From contig NZ_JALJYF010000002.1 in assembly GCF_024170465.1 (NCBI RefSeq), positions 1,108,501 through 1,172,500 of the forward strand: a stretch of 64,000 nucleotides of DNA, read 5' to 3'. Shown here piece after piece: positions 52,408-60,905 of this stretch. This stretch comes from Natronospira proteinivora. Its GTDB lineage: Bacteria > Pseudomonadota > Gammaproteobacteria > Natronospirales > Natronospiraceae. The notes under the pieces were generated by a model. It had not been told where the DNA came from and did not search any database. It saw only the letters and a program-made list of their open reading frames with translations. The translations under genes and the position numbers were made by a program. Each line of letters begins with the position of its first letter. The stretch's first letter is position 1.

Positions 52408-54690
52408 ATGTCTCGTCTTGTCCCTGCCTGCAGCCTGGCTGCAGCCGTCACCCTGGCCTTGAGCACAAGTGGCCTTGCCGCTGAAGAAGCCGCTGCCGAC
52501 TGGGAAATCGATACGCGGATTCTGGACCGCATCAGTATCACCGGCAGCCGCGATGACGTTCGCGAGATTCCCGGTTCCGCCCATGTCATTGGCGAGGACG
52601 AGTTGGACCAGACCGGTTATGCTGATCCCCATCGGATTCTGCGGAGTGTCCCCGGTGTCTATATTCATGAGGAAGAGGGTTTTGGGCTCTTTCCTCATGT
52701 CTCCATTCGCGGTTCCCGTCTGGAGCGGGCTGGCCGCATTACCCTGATGGAGGACGGGGTGCTGGCCGCACCGGCGCCCTATAGCGCACCGGCCGCTTAT
52801 GTCAGCCCCAATATGGGGCGCATGCGCCAGGTGGAGGTGCGCAAAGGCTCCAGCGCCATCCAATACGGACCCTACACCACCTCCGGTGCAATCAATATGC
52901 TCACCGCGCCGGTGCCGGAGTCGTTCCAGGCCGATGCCCAGTTGCTGTTCGGCAGCCACGGCGGTTCTCGTCATTCGGTGACGGTGGGTGACCGCCAGGG
53001 CAGTCTCGGCTGGTTGCTGGAGGGCTGGGAGTCCGGCAGTGACGGCTTCAAGCAGTTGGATGTGCCCCAGCGCCAGGATAACCGCATGCCAGATCCCAAT
53101 ACTGGCTTCGAGCAGCAGGACCTGATGGGCAAGCTGCAGTTTCGGCCCAACGGCACCGACCGCTATCAGGAGTGGGAGCTGAGCTTCTCCACCCAGGACC
53201 GGACCATCGACGACACCTATCTCGGCCTTACCCAGGAAGATTTCCAGGGTCAGCCTTACCGTCGCTACAGTGGCTCGGCCCAGGACGAGATCAACACCGA
53301 ACATCGCAAGGTCGCTCTGACCCACTTCATCGAGCTGGGCAACGCCGACTTCACCACCACGCTTTATGATCATGACACTGCCCGGAACTGGTACAAGCTC
53401 CATGAGGTGTGGGATGGTCAAGGCCAACCCGATTATGTGGGCATCAGCAGCATCCTCGATGATCCGGACAGCCATGCTGGTGAAATGGACTGGATTCGCG
53501 GCTCCGGTGGCGATGCCCGGGGCAATGTCCGTGCCAATAACCGCAGTTACTATTCCCGCGGTATTCAGACCACCTTGTCGAGCCGTTTTAACACTGGCGA
53601 GTGGAGCCACCAGCTGGAGGTGGGCCTGCGCTACCACCAGGACGAGGAGGATCGCCTCCAGTGGCAGGACAGCTATAGCAATGAAAACCACATGTTGCGA
53701 CTGCTGGCCCCTGGCAGCGATCCCGGTATTGAATCGGGAATCCCGGGTAGTACCACCAACCGGGTGACCGAGGCCACCGCCCTGGCTTTCCATGTGCAAA
53801 ACCGCATGCGGCGTGGCGACTGGACTCTGATCCCAGGGGTGCGCTTCGAGGACATCGAAATCGAGCGGACCGATTTCCGCGAGGGGGACAATCCCAGCCG
53901 GGAGGAGATCACCAGCCAGCGCAAGGGGGAATACAGCGTGGTGATGCCCGGTTTCGGGGCGGTCTATCGCCATAGCCCCCAGCTGAGCAGTTTCCTGGGT
54001 ATTCATCGGGGCTTTTCCCCGTCCGGCGCCTCGCCGGGTGTGGATGAAGAACGCTCCATGAACTACGAAACGGGCCTGCGTTACCAGAACAACGGCCTGA
54101 GTCTGGAGCTCATCGGCTTTCTCACCGCCTTCGAGAACATGGTGGGCACCTGCACTGCCGCCAGTGGCGCCGACTGTGAAGTCGGCGAGCAGTTCAATGG
54201 GGGGGAAGTGGATGTGCTGGGCCTGGAAGTTCTGGGTCGTTATGACCTGGCCCGCTTGTCCGATACCCGTCTATCCCTGCCGCTGGAAGTGGCCTATACC
54301 CGGACAGAGGCGGAATTCAAGGAATCCTTTGTCAGCGGCTTCAGCGAATGGGGTGATGTCCAGCGCGGCGACGAGTTGCCGCAGATTCCCAGCGATCAGC
54401 TCAATATCAGCTTGAGTGTCATCAGTGGCGACTGGCTGCTGCGGGCGGGCGCCAATTACGTGGCCGAAACCCGCGCCACTGCAGGTTCCGGGCCCATTCC
54501 TGATGAGGACCGCATCGATGACCGTTGGCTGTTCGATATCTCCGGCGAATACCGGGTTGCCGACAGTGTCCGCCTGTTTGGCAGCGTGGAAAATCTCAGT
54601 GACGAGACCTATGTGGCCGCACGCCGGCCGGCCGGGCTGCGGCCCGGGATGCCGCGCACCGTCTGGGCGGGTGTGAAATTGGACTTCTAG
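52408..54690 (+). CDS. TonB-dependent outer membrane receptor, FecA-like
   Basis: A 760-residue ferric-chelate receptor. Seen: signal peptide ending GLAAEE, plug domain with RISITGSRDDVREIPGSAHVI and RGSRLERAGRITLMEDGV, APAPYSAPAAY resembling the FecA plug (MEDGVPIAPAPYG-type), and a beta barrel ending in GVKLDF with the terminal Phe used by the BAM machinery. The N-terminal signalling domain of true FecA is absent, and no FecI/FecR genes are near, so expression is likely under Fur alone. Ligand is possibly a ferric carboxylate; not certain. Confidence 0.88.
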   Translation: MSRLVPACSLAAAVTLALSTSGLAAEEAAADWEIDTRILDRISITGSRDDVREIPGSAHVIGEDELDQTGYADPHRILRSVPGVYIHEEEGFGLFPHVSIRGSRLERAGRITLMEDGVLAAPAPYSAPAAYVSPNMGRMRQVEVRKGSSAIQYGPYTTSGAINMLTAPVPESFQADAQLLFGSHGGSRHSVTVGDRQGSLGWLLEGWESGSDGFKQLDVPQRQDNRMPDPNTGFEQQDLMGKLQFRPNGTDRYQEWELSFSTQDRTIDDTYLGLTQEDFQGQPYRRYSGSAQDEINTEHRKVALTHFIELGNADFTTTLYDHDTARNWYKLHEVWDGQGQPDYVGISSILDDPDSHAGEMDWIRGSGGDARGNVRANNRSYYSRGIQTTLSSRFNTGEWSHQLEVGLRYHQDEEDRLQWQDSYSNENHMLRLLAPGSDPGIESGIPGSTTNRVTEATALAFHVQNRMRRGDWTLIPGVRFEDIEIERTDFREGDNPSREEITSQRKGEYSVVMPGFGAVYRHSPQLSSFLGIHRGFSPSGASPGVDEERSMNYETGLRYQNNGLSLELIGFLTAFENMVGTCTAASGADCEVGEQFNGGEVDVLGLEVLGRYDLARLSDTRLSLPLEVAYTRTEAEFKESFVSGFSEWGDVQRGDELPQIPSDQLNISLSVISGDWLLRAGANYVAETRATAGSGPIPDEDRIDDRWLFDISGEYRVADSVRLFGSVENLSDETYVAARRPAGLRPGMPRTVWAGVKLDF

Positions 54691-54696
54691 GCCCCG

Positions 54697-54729
54697 GGCG
54701 GGGCGGTCTCTGGCCGCCCCGCCTTGTTT
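54697..54729 (+). terminator. Terminator after the receptor gene
   Basis: GGCGGGGCGG, loop TCTCTGG, CCGCCCCGCC, then TTGTTT: a strong 10-bp stem just after the stop codon. Confidence 0.8.
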
Positions 54730-54733
54730 GTAG

Positions 54734-54762
54734 TTGACAATCATTCTCATTCGCGATTATGC
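54734..54762 (+). promoter_or_regulatory. Promoter with overlapping Fur box before bfd
   Basis: A perfect -35 TTGACA at 54734-54739 is followed after 17 bases by a weak -10 (TTATGC, 54757-54762). A Fur-like sequence GACAATCATTCTCATTCGC at 54736-54754 (13 of 19 consensus positions) sits between them, so bound Fur would block RNA polymerase. Confidence 0.65.
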
Positions 54763-54792
54763 TGACATTGTCACGTTTTGGAGTGTTTCGCC

Positions 54793-54996
54793 ATGTATGT
54801 CTGCGTTTGCAATGCGGTGACTGATCGAGCCATCCTCAAGGCCATCGACGCCGGAGCCCACAGCCTTGATTCGCTGGTGGACGAATTGGCGGTGACCACA
54901 GCCTGTGGCAGTTGTGAGCAGGCTGTGCGCGATCACCTGGCCAGCCGCCTGGCAGCGTTGGGGCATGCAGACTGGCTTGAGCCCGCCATGGCCTGA
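54793..54996 (+). CDS. bfd: Bacterioferritin-associated ferredoxin
   Basis: A 67-residue 2Fe-2S protein that reduces iron in the bacterioferritin core so it can be released. Seen: the cluster cysteines CVCNAV near the N-terminus and CGSCEQAV in the middle, the Bfd C-x-C then C-x2-C pattern. ATG at 54793 with GGAG upstream. Fur-like control fits its role in mobilising iron under starvation; the bfr gene follows after 132 bases. Confidence 0.94.
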   Translation: MYVCVCNAVTDRAILKAIDAGAHSLDSLVDELAVTTACGSCEQAVRDHLASRLAALGHADWLEPAMA

Positions 54997-55128
54997 TGGC
55001 TGCGGTTTTTCCCCTCATTGCCTGATAAGCCTTCCCCGCCTTTCCCACCTTCGCTAGACTGAACGAAATCGGGTAATGGTCGGTCCGAGCCCCTACCCGG
55101 TATTTGTCTTCCCCTCAAGGAGTCGTTC

Positions 55129-55596
55129 ATGAAAGGCGATGCCAAGATCGTTCAGCATCTTAATGTGATCCTCAAGAACGAGTTGACCGCAATTAACCAG
55201 TATTTTCTCCATGCCCGCATCCTCAAGGACTGGGGTTTGACCCGTCTCGGGAAAGTGGAATACGAAGAGTCCATCGATGAGATGAAGCATGCGGATCGAC
55301 TCATCGAGCGCATCCTCTTTCTGGAGGGGCTGCCCAACCTGCAGGATCTGGGCAAACTGATGATCGGCGAGGATGTGCGGGAAATCCTGGAATGTGATCT
55401 GAAGCTGGAGCTGGATGGCCACCAGGATCTACGCGAGGCGGTGGTCTATGCCGAATCCATTGGCGATTATCCTTCCCGGGACCTGCTAAGCGACATACTC
55501 CGGGACGAGGAGGAGCATGTGGATTTCCTCGAAACCCAGCTGGGTCTGATCGAGAAAATGGGCAAGGAGAACTATATCCAGTCCCAGACCGAGTGA
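55129..55596 (+). CDS. bfr: Bacterioferritin
   Basis: A 155-residue haem-containing ferritin that stores iron in a 24-subunit shell. Seen: [20 protein letters not shown] with ferroxidase Glu18, [17 protein letters not shown] with Glu51, haem-ligand Met52 and His54, [10 protein letters not shown] with Glu94, and [13 protein letters not shown] with Glu127 and His130. A complete ferroxidase and haem site makes it the active type. It forms a functional pair with bfd. Confidence 0.96.
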   Translation: MKGDAKIVQHLNVILKNELTAINQYFLHARILKDWGLTRLGKVEYEESIDEMKHADRLIERILFLEGLPNLQDLGKLMIGEDVREILECDLKLELDGHQDLREAVVYAESIGDYPSRDLLSDILRDEEEHVDFLETQLGLIEKMGKENYIQSQTE

Positions 55597-55625
55597 GGCC
55601 TGGACCGTCGCACCGACTGGATTCA

Positions 55626-56039
55626 TTAGAATGGCTTGATCACAGCGAGCAGGACAATGCCCACCAGGGCAATGGCCGGTGCCTCGTTAAACCAGCGCAG
55701 AAAGCGGTCTGAATGGGGCATTCGATCCTCTCGGAACAGGCGGTTCAACCTCAGACAATAGGCGTGAAAGGCGATCAATCCGGCCACCAGGACCAGCTTG
55801 GCATGTAGCCAGGCGGGCATGGGCCACCAATACAAGGCCACCAGCAGCAAACCGCTGATTAGCGTCAGGCCTGCACCGATGGTCATGATCAGCCACAAGC
55901 GCCATTCCATGGTTTCAAAGCGTTCCCGCGAGGGCCGATCTTCGGCGGCTCGATGATAGATGTAGAGGCGAGGTAGATAGAACAGGCCAGCGAACCAGGT
56001 CACCATGAAAATGATGTGAAAAGCCTTGAGCGTCAACAT
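55626..56039 (-). CDS. hemJ: HemJ-type protoporphyrinogen oxidase
   Basis: A 137-residue, four-helix membrane protein of the HemJ (UPF0093) family, which oxidises protoporphyrinogen IX in haem synthesis. Seen: LKAFHIIFMVTWFAGLFYLPRLYIYH at the N-terminus (His and the FAGLFYLPRL signature), MEWRLW, and a C-terminal RWFNEAPAIALVGIVLLAV segment. Its location beside bacterioferritin links it to iron use. Convergent with bfr. Confidence 0.9.
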   Translation of the reverse strand: MLTLKAFHIIFMVTWFAGLFYLPRLYIYHRAAEDRPSRERFETMEWRLWLIMTIGAGLTLISGLLLVALYWWPMPAWLHAKLVLVAGLIAFHAYCLRLNRLFREDRMPHSDRFLRWFNEAPAIALVGIVLLAVIKPF

Positions 56040-56132
56040 TTAGGGGTTCCTCGCAGGTGTTATTCTCTGGATTGGCCGACTGTAAGATACCAGAACCCAC
56101 CAGGCGCCGGATGAGCGCGGAGTCGAAAACGG

Positions 56133-56846
56133 ATGAGCCAGGAGAGTCTCGTTGTCAAGGCCCATCGGCCCTGGCGTTATAGAATCATCATTGCCTTGCT
56201 GTTTGCGGCGGCCCTCGCTGCGGTGGCCTATGCTTATGTGCGCGGCCTGAATGACGGTGGCTATTTCCACGGTGAATCCCAGGCCCGAATGGAGCGTCTG
56301 GAACAATCGCTGGAAGAGTCCCGGGAAATGGAGCGGGCACTCGGGAATCAGGTGGCCGTGCTGGAGCGGGCGCAGGAAGTGGACCAGGCGGCCCGGGAGA
56401 CACTGCGGCAGGAAGTCATGACATTGCAGGACGAGATCCACGGCCTTCGGGAGGAATTGGCATTCTATCGGGGAATCGTGTCCCCCGAGGATGGTCAGAG
56501 CGGGCTCCAGATTCAGGATTTTGCCATTCATACCCAGGCGGAACCCCGGACCTATCGATATAGTCTGACGCTGATTCAGGCGCTGAGTCACGACCGGCAG
56601 GTGGAGGGTCAGGTCAGTGTCGAAATTCATGGCCGCCAGGATGGGGAGGCCCGGGTTCTGTCGCTGGAGGAGATTGCCAGCAGCGGTAACAAGGCATTTT
56701 CTTTTCGCTATTTCCAGCACCTGGATGGTCGACTTGAATTGCCGGCGGATTTTGAGCCGGTTGAGGTTCTGGTAACCGCTTCCCAGGAAGGGCGCAGTGA
56801 CGGTAATCTGGAAGAACGCTTTGAGTGGCCGGAGTCGGAGGGATAG
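56133..56846 (+). CDS. DUF6776-family single-pass membrane protein
   Basis: A 237-residue inner-membrane protein: cytoplasmic N-terminus, one membrane helix at about residues 19-40, a coiled coil at about 50-115 rich in Glu and Arg (MERLEQSLEESREMER), then a beta-rich C-terminal domain in the periplasm with FAIHTQAEPRTYRYSLTLIQ and FRYFQHLDGRLELP. These are marks of the DUF6776 family as I remember it. Neighbour of bactofilin and erpA, an arrangement seen in gammaproteobacteria; a role in the cell envelope is likely but unproven. Confidence 0.75.
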   Translation: MSQESLVVKAHRPWRYRIIIALLFAAALAAVAYAYVRGLNDGGYFHGESQARMERLEQSLEESREMERALGNQVAVLERAQEVDQAARETLRQEVMTLQDEIHGLREELAFYRGIVSPEDGQSGLQIQDFAIHTQAEPRTYRYSLTLIQALSHDRQVEGQVSVEIHGRQDGEARVLSLEEIASSGNKAFSFRYFQHLDGRLELPADFEPVEVLVTASQEGRSDGNLEERFEWPESEG

Positions 56847-56932
56847 ACTGTAGCGACACGTCGAGGTCATCGGGGCCCAACAGGCCCGATGATCAACCAC
56901 TGACATAGATCCGATTGGAGGCAGACCCTGGC

Positions 56933-57442
56933 ATGTGGGGCAGCGGCAGCAAGAAAAAGAGCACGAAAAACGCAAAAATTGAGACCCTGGTGGGGCGAAA
57001 TACCGAGATCACCGGTGACGTCCATTTTGAGGGCGGTATGCATGTGGAAGGGACCGTTCGCGGCAATGTCCATGCGGAGGACGAAAGCTGTGTGATCAGT
57101 GTCAGCCAGCATGGCGTGATCGAAGGCGATGTAAAGGTCCCGCATATCAGCCTGGATGGTACCGTGACCGGTGACGTCTATGCCCGGGAGCGGGTGGAGC
57201 TAGCGCCCCATGCGAAGGTGAATGGTGATGTTTACTACAATCTGATCCAAATGGCTGCCGGCGCCAGCGTGAACGGAAAGATGGTTCACAAGCCGGCAGA
57301 GCAGCCCTTGCTGCTCGAAAAGGGGCAGACGGGCACACGCCCCGGCAGCGGGGGTGGAAGTGGTGATCGGAGCGAGCGCAATGATCGTGGTGACCGGGCA
57401 GGTCAGCCGGGTCGTTTCGAGGCGGGCAAGCCGGGTTCCTAG
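56933..57442 (+). CDS. Bactofilin
   Basis: A 169-residue bactofilin, a protein that self-assembles into cytoskeletal filaments near the membrane. Seen: a basic N-terminus, then a beta-helix from about residue 18 to 115 with repeated short strands (IETLVGRNTEITGDVHFEGG, VEGTVRGNV, GVIEGDV, GTVTGDV, VNGDV, VNGKM), and a disordered Gly/Arg/Asp-rich tail. The ATG at 56933 follows TTGGAGG at a slightly long distance. It starts 86 bases after the DUF6776 gene and may be co-transcribed with it. Confidence 0.92.
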   Translation: MWGSGSKKKSTKNAKIETLVGRNTEITGDVHFEGGMHVEGTVRGNVHAEDESCVISVSQHGVIEGDVKVPHISLDGTVTGDVYARERVELAPHAKVNGDVYYNLIQMAAGASVNGKMVHKPAEQPLLLEKGQTGTRPGSGGGSGDRSERNDRGDRAGQPGRFEAGKPGS

Positions 57443-57558
57443 TCCTGCTGCAGTCTGCTTGGTTCGCAGTCATGGTGCCCGCTAATCCTGGTGCTTGCCC
57501 GGGCCTGTTACAATGATGGCAAGATCCAAATACGCAGCGATGCGAAGGTGTTTAGCCA

Positions 57559-57939
57559 ATGAGTACCCAGACCTATGTGCCCGACGCAGTGGAAGAAAAC
57601 GCGGGTGTTCCGGATCCGCTGGTGTTCACCGATGCCGCGGCCCGCAAGGTCCGCGAGCTGATCCAGGAAGAAGCCAATGACCAGCTCAAACTGCGGGTGT
57701 TTATCACCGGCGGCGGGTGCTCCGGATTCCAGTATGGCTTTACTTTTGATGAGGAGACCGGTGAGGGCGATACCGAGATCCAGAATGAGGGGGTGACCCT
57801 GGTGGTAGACCCCATGAGCGTCCAGTACCTTATGGGTGCTGAGATCGATTACAGCGAGGGACTGGAGGGGGCGCAATTTGTTATACGCAACCCCAACGCC
57901 TCGACGACCTGTGGTTGTGGCTCCTCCTTTTCCGTTTAG
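57559..57939 (+). CDS. erpA: Iron-sulfur cluster insertion protein
   Basis: A 126-residue A-type carrier that delivers 4Fe-4S clusters to target enzymes. Seen: [37 protein letters not shown] with the first ligand Cys, and the C-terminal TCGCGSSF with the other two. The extra N-terminal 18 residues are acidic, as often in ErpA. A terminator follows. Confidence 0.93.
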   Translation: MSTQTYVPDAVEENAGVPDPLVFTDAAARKVRELIQEEANDQLKLRVFITGGGCSGFQYGFTFDEETGEGDTEIQNEGVTLVVDPMSVQYLMGAEIDYSEGLEGAQFVIRNPNASTTCGCGSSFSV

Positions 57940-58020
57940 CCATATGACTGGGTTCCACGCACCTGATTCCTTGCGGTCTGGCCGTTTAAGGGTATTCGTG
58001 TGGGGCTTGGTTCTTGAATA

Positions 58021-58044
58021 AGGGCGCCGTCGGTGCCCTTTTTT
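58021..58044 (+). terminator. Rho-independent terminator after erpA
   Basis: AGGGCGCC, loop GTC, GGTGCCCT, then TTTTTT: an 8-bp stem (one G-T pair) with a T-run, about 80 bases after the erpA stop. Confidence 0.88.
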
Positions 58045-58101
58045 ATGCCTAAGAAAAATGCCTGTGCCGGCTCGGCAACCAGGGACTCATGAAGGGGATC
58101 C

Positions 58102-59634
58102 ATGCGGCCACTGATCGATAATGTGCGAGACATGCTCCCGCCTCGACCTGGTGAGAGGGTGTTGGCCGCCGTGGACCTGGGTTCCAACAGTTTTCACCTG
58201 ATCGTGGCTTGTCTGCGCGGGCATGACCTCCATGTGGTGGACCGGATCAAGGCCACCGTTCGCCTGCGCAGTGGTCTCACGGATGAGGGGGATTTGTCTT
58301 CCGAAGCCCGTAGCCGGGCCCTGGCCTGCCTGGCCCGTTTTGGCGAGCGACTCAAGGGCATGGATTCCACACAGGTACGGGCAGTGGGCACCGATGCCCT
58401 GCGCCGGGCTGCCGACCAGCAGGATTTCCTTGAAGCCGCCGAAAACGCCCTTGGCCACCCCATCGAGGTGATTTCCGGTTACGAGGAAGCGCGTCTCATT
58501 TATGCCGGGGCCACACCGGATGCCACGGAGGGCGGCGGGCGACGCCTGGTTCTTGATATCGGCGGCGGTAGTACCGAAATCATCCTGGGTGCCGGCAGCC
58601 GGCCGGACCGGCTTGAATCACTGGGCGTAGGGTCGGTGTCCCTGACGGAGCGCTGTTTTGAGGGGCTCAAGGTCACAGAGGGGAATATGGACCGGGCCCT
58701 TTCCCTGGCGCGTGGCGAACTTTCGGGAGTGGCTCCTCGTTATTGTCAGTTAGGCTGGGAGACGGCGTTAGGGGCATCGGGAACCATTCGTTCCATTGCC
58801 GAGCTTAGCACTGGACGTGGCTGGAGTGATGAGGGTATTACGCTCAAGTCCCTTAAAAAGTTGCGGGCCGAGTTGATCCAATTCGGTACGCCGCGAGCAT
58901 CCAATTTCCCTGAGCTGAATCCCGACCGGGTGGCGATTTTGCCGGGTGGGGTGGCCATTCTTCAGGCCGTATTCGAGGTCATGGCGGTGGAGCGAATGCA
59001 GCTTGCACCGGGGGCCTTGCGGGAAGGATTACTTGACGACATGGCCGGGCGCATTCGCAACAAGGATGTTCGCCATAGAACCGTTACCGCCATGATGCAG
59101 CGCCACCGCCTGGACCGGGCCCATGGCCGAGCGGTAGCGGAGACGGCGGCCATGGCCTGGGACGCGGTTGCCCCGTCCTGGGGGCTGGACGAGCGCCCCG
59201 AGACTCGGAATTTCCTGGTTTGGGCTGCTTCTCTGCATGAGATTGGTCTGTCCATTTCCCACAACCAGCATCATCGCCATGGGGCTTATGTGCTCGCCAA
59301 TGCAGATATGGCCGGTTTTTCCAGAGACGACCAGGCCATGCTGGCGGTTCTCGCCCGTCTGCAGAGAAAGAAGCTTTCACGACGTCACATGGAGTCCATT
59401 GCGCCGCGCCATCGTCCTTATTGCCTGAGATTGGCCGCATTGCTGCGGGTTGCCATTGCCTTGCATCGCGGCAGGGATAAGGGCCCCGCCATTCAATTCA
59501 AGGCCTCGGATGAGAAAGGTTGGCAGTTGGTATTGCCCCAGGGCTGGTTGGACGAACACCCCCTGCTGTCGGATGATCTGAGCCAGGAAGTGGCCTATCA
59601 GAAAGCGGCTGGTATCCGGCTGGATATCGTCTGA
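58102..59634 (+). CDS. ppx: Ppx/GppA-family exopolyphosphatase
   Basis: A 510-residue phosphatase that shortens inorganic polyphosphate (or hydrolyses pppGpp). Seen: VDLGSNSFHLIVA with the P-loop-like DxGSNS motif, VGTDALRRA, VISGYEEARLIY, LDIGGGSTEI, and LGVGSVSLTER, with a C-terminal HD-like domain (LHEIGLSISHNQHHRH). The length matches the long Ppx class. A convergent relic resembling the C-terminus of polyphosphate kinase lies 6 bases after its stop. Confidence 0.9.
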   Translation: MRPLIDNVRDMLPPRPGERVLAAVDLGSNSFHLIVACLRGHDLHVVDRIKATVRLRSGLTDEGDLSSEARSRALACLARFGERLKGMDSTQVRAVGTDALRRAADQQDFLEAAENALGHPIEVISGYEEARLIYAGATPDATEGGGRRLVLDIGGGSTEIILGAGSRPDRLESLGVGSVSLTERCFEGLKVTEGNMDRALSLARGELSGVAPRYCQLGWETALGASGTIRSIAELSTGRGWSDEGITLKSLKKLRAELIQFGTPRASNFPELNPDRVAILPGGVAILQAVFEVMAVERMQLAPGALREGLLDDMAGRIRNKDVRHRTVTAMMQRHRLDRAHGRAVAETAAMAWDAVAPSWGLDERPETRNFLVWAASLHEIGLSISHNQHHRHGAYVLANADMAGFSRDDQAMLAVLARLQRKKLSRRHMESIAPRHRPYCLRLAALLRVAIALHRGRDKGPAIQFKASDEKGWQLVLPQGWLDEHPLLSDDLSQEVAYQKAAGIRLDIV

Positions 59635-59639
59635 GGTGA

Positions 59640-59777
59640 TCAGGCCCGCTCGACAAGCTCACTGAGCAAGGCCGCCTGTGCAATGTGTTGTTTCTTCTTG
59701 CCGGGGGTGTTCAGGCGGTAGCTGCCGTCAGGCATCAATTCCCAGGCTTGGCCTTTGTCGGCTAGATTGTGGGGCAT
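59640..59777 (-). pseudogene. 45-codon relic resembling the C-terminus of polyphosphate kinase
   Basis: The minus strand after anmK reads ATG at 59777 overlapping the anmK stop (TGATG) and encodes 45 residues including GQAWELMPDGSYRLNTPGKK and a helical end (AALLSELVERA). This fits the last part of PPK1 (WxLxPDGxYxRL..., then a helix with AQxALL) as I recall it. It converges with ppx, like the full ppk gene next to ppx in Pseudomonas. The most likely story is that ppk was deleted and only its 3' end remains joined to anmK. A small functional gene cannot be excluded, since the overlap would couple its translation. Confidence 0.5.
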
Positions 59778-60892
59778 CAGGCCGGGAGCCAGATGCCGCC
59801 CAGGGTGGCTTTTCTCTCGGCCCCGGTGATCTCCGGCAGGTCTAGGGGGCTGCCATTCATCCGCTCTCGTGCCAGCCAGGCGAATCCGGCGCTTTCCACC
59901 TGATCCGCCGGGATGCCGGCAATCTCCGCGGTGCGTTCATGCAGAGGGGCCAGGGCCTGGGCAAAACCTTCCATGAGGAATGTATTGGCTCGCCCACCCC
60001 CGGTAATGAAGTATTCCTCGGCGCTTGTTTCCTTGACGGCCTGGGCGACGGTTCGAATGGTGAGTTCGGCCAATGTCCGTTGCACGTCTTCGGCCGGGAG
60101 CTGCCTGTCCAGGCGGCTCAGATAGCGATTCAGCCAGGCTAAGTTAAAGTGTTCCGGCCCCGTGCTCTTGGGAGCTTGCCTGGAGAAATAAGGGTCGCTC
60201 AGTAGCGCGTCCAGCAAGTCCTCGTCCAGCTGGCCGGACCTGGCCCATTGGCCGTTTTCATCCCAGGCGGAGTCATCGGCTTTCAAGTGCTGCTGCCTAT
60301 ACCAGGCATCCATAAGGCAGTTGGCAGGTCCGGTATCCCAGCCCCGCAGGGGGCGGCCTTGTGGGGGTAGGTCGCTGATATTGGCAATCCCACCGAGATT
60401 GATCACCACACGATGACAGCCGGGATCCGAGAAGAAGGCGGCATGGAAGAAAGGGGCCAGCGGGGCCCCCTGCCCACCCAGGGCTAAATCCATCTGGCGA
60501 AAGCCGGCAACTACGGGGATGCCTGTCAGCGCCGCCAGGCGGCTCGGGCAACCGAGCTGCCAGGAGAAACCCTGAGCCGGCAGGTGTCGAATGGTTTGCC
60601 CATGGCTGCCGATGGCCTGGATATCTCCCGGTTTGAGGCCGTGGTGTCGGGTCAGTTCCTTGACCGCTTGGGCATATTCCCTGTCCAGACGGGATTCCGC
60701 TGCCGCGATCTCCTCCGGTCGCAGCTGTTCCGCCTGGCAGAGTCGGGACAGCTCGCAAACAAGTGCGTCAGGGAATGGTTGGGTGTGGGAATCGATGACT
60801 CGGATTCGCGGTCCGGAGAAGGCCACAAGGGCGGCATCCACCCCGTCCAGGCTGGTACCGCTCATCAGGCCGATGAAGTAGGAGGTGGCCAT
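59777..60892 (-). CDS. anmK: Anhydro-N-acetylmuramic acid kinase
   Basis: A 371-residue sugar kinase that converts anhydroMurNAc, released during wall recycling, to MurNAc 6-phosphate. Seen: YFIGLMSGTSLDGVDAALV at the N-terminus, IGSHGQTIRH, VVAGFRQMDLALGGQGAPL, NLGGIANIS, GWDTGPANCLMD, and FITGGGRANTFL, all AnmK marks. It lies 13 bases after mepM in the same direction, an order kept in Pseudomonas. Confidence 0.95.
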   Translation of the reverse strand: MATSYFIGLMSGTSLDGVDAALVAFSGPRIRVIDSHTQPFPDALVCELSRLCQAEQLRPEEIAAAESRLDREYAQAVKELTRHHGLKPGDIQAIGSHGQTIRHLPAQGFSWQLGCPSRLAALTGIPVVAGFRQMDLALGGQGAPLAPFFHAAFFSDPGCHRVVINLGGIANISDLPPQGRPLRGWDTGPANCLMDAWYRQQHLKADDSAWDENGQWARSGQLDEDLLDALLSDPYFSRQAPKSTGPEHFNLAWLNRYLSRLDRQLPAEDVQRTLAELTIRTVAQAVKETSAEEYFITGGGRANTFLMEGFAQALAPLHERTAEIAGIPADQVESAGFAWLARERMNGSPLDLPEITGAERKATLGGIWLPA

Positions 60893-60905
60893 GACGAAAG
60901 CCGGC

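Noticed and set aside
52372..54006. 544-codon open frame antisense to the TonB-dependent receptor
   Set aside because: It mirrors the codon periodicity of the GC-rich receptor gene, has a composition unlike a protein (many Gly, His and Ala in low-complexity runs) and no ribosome site.
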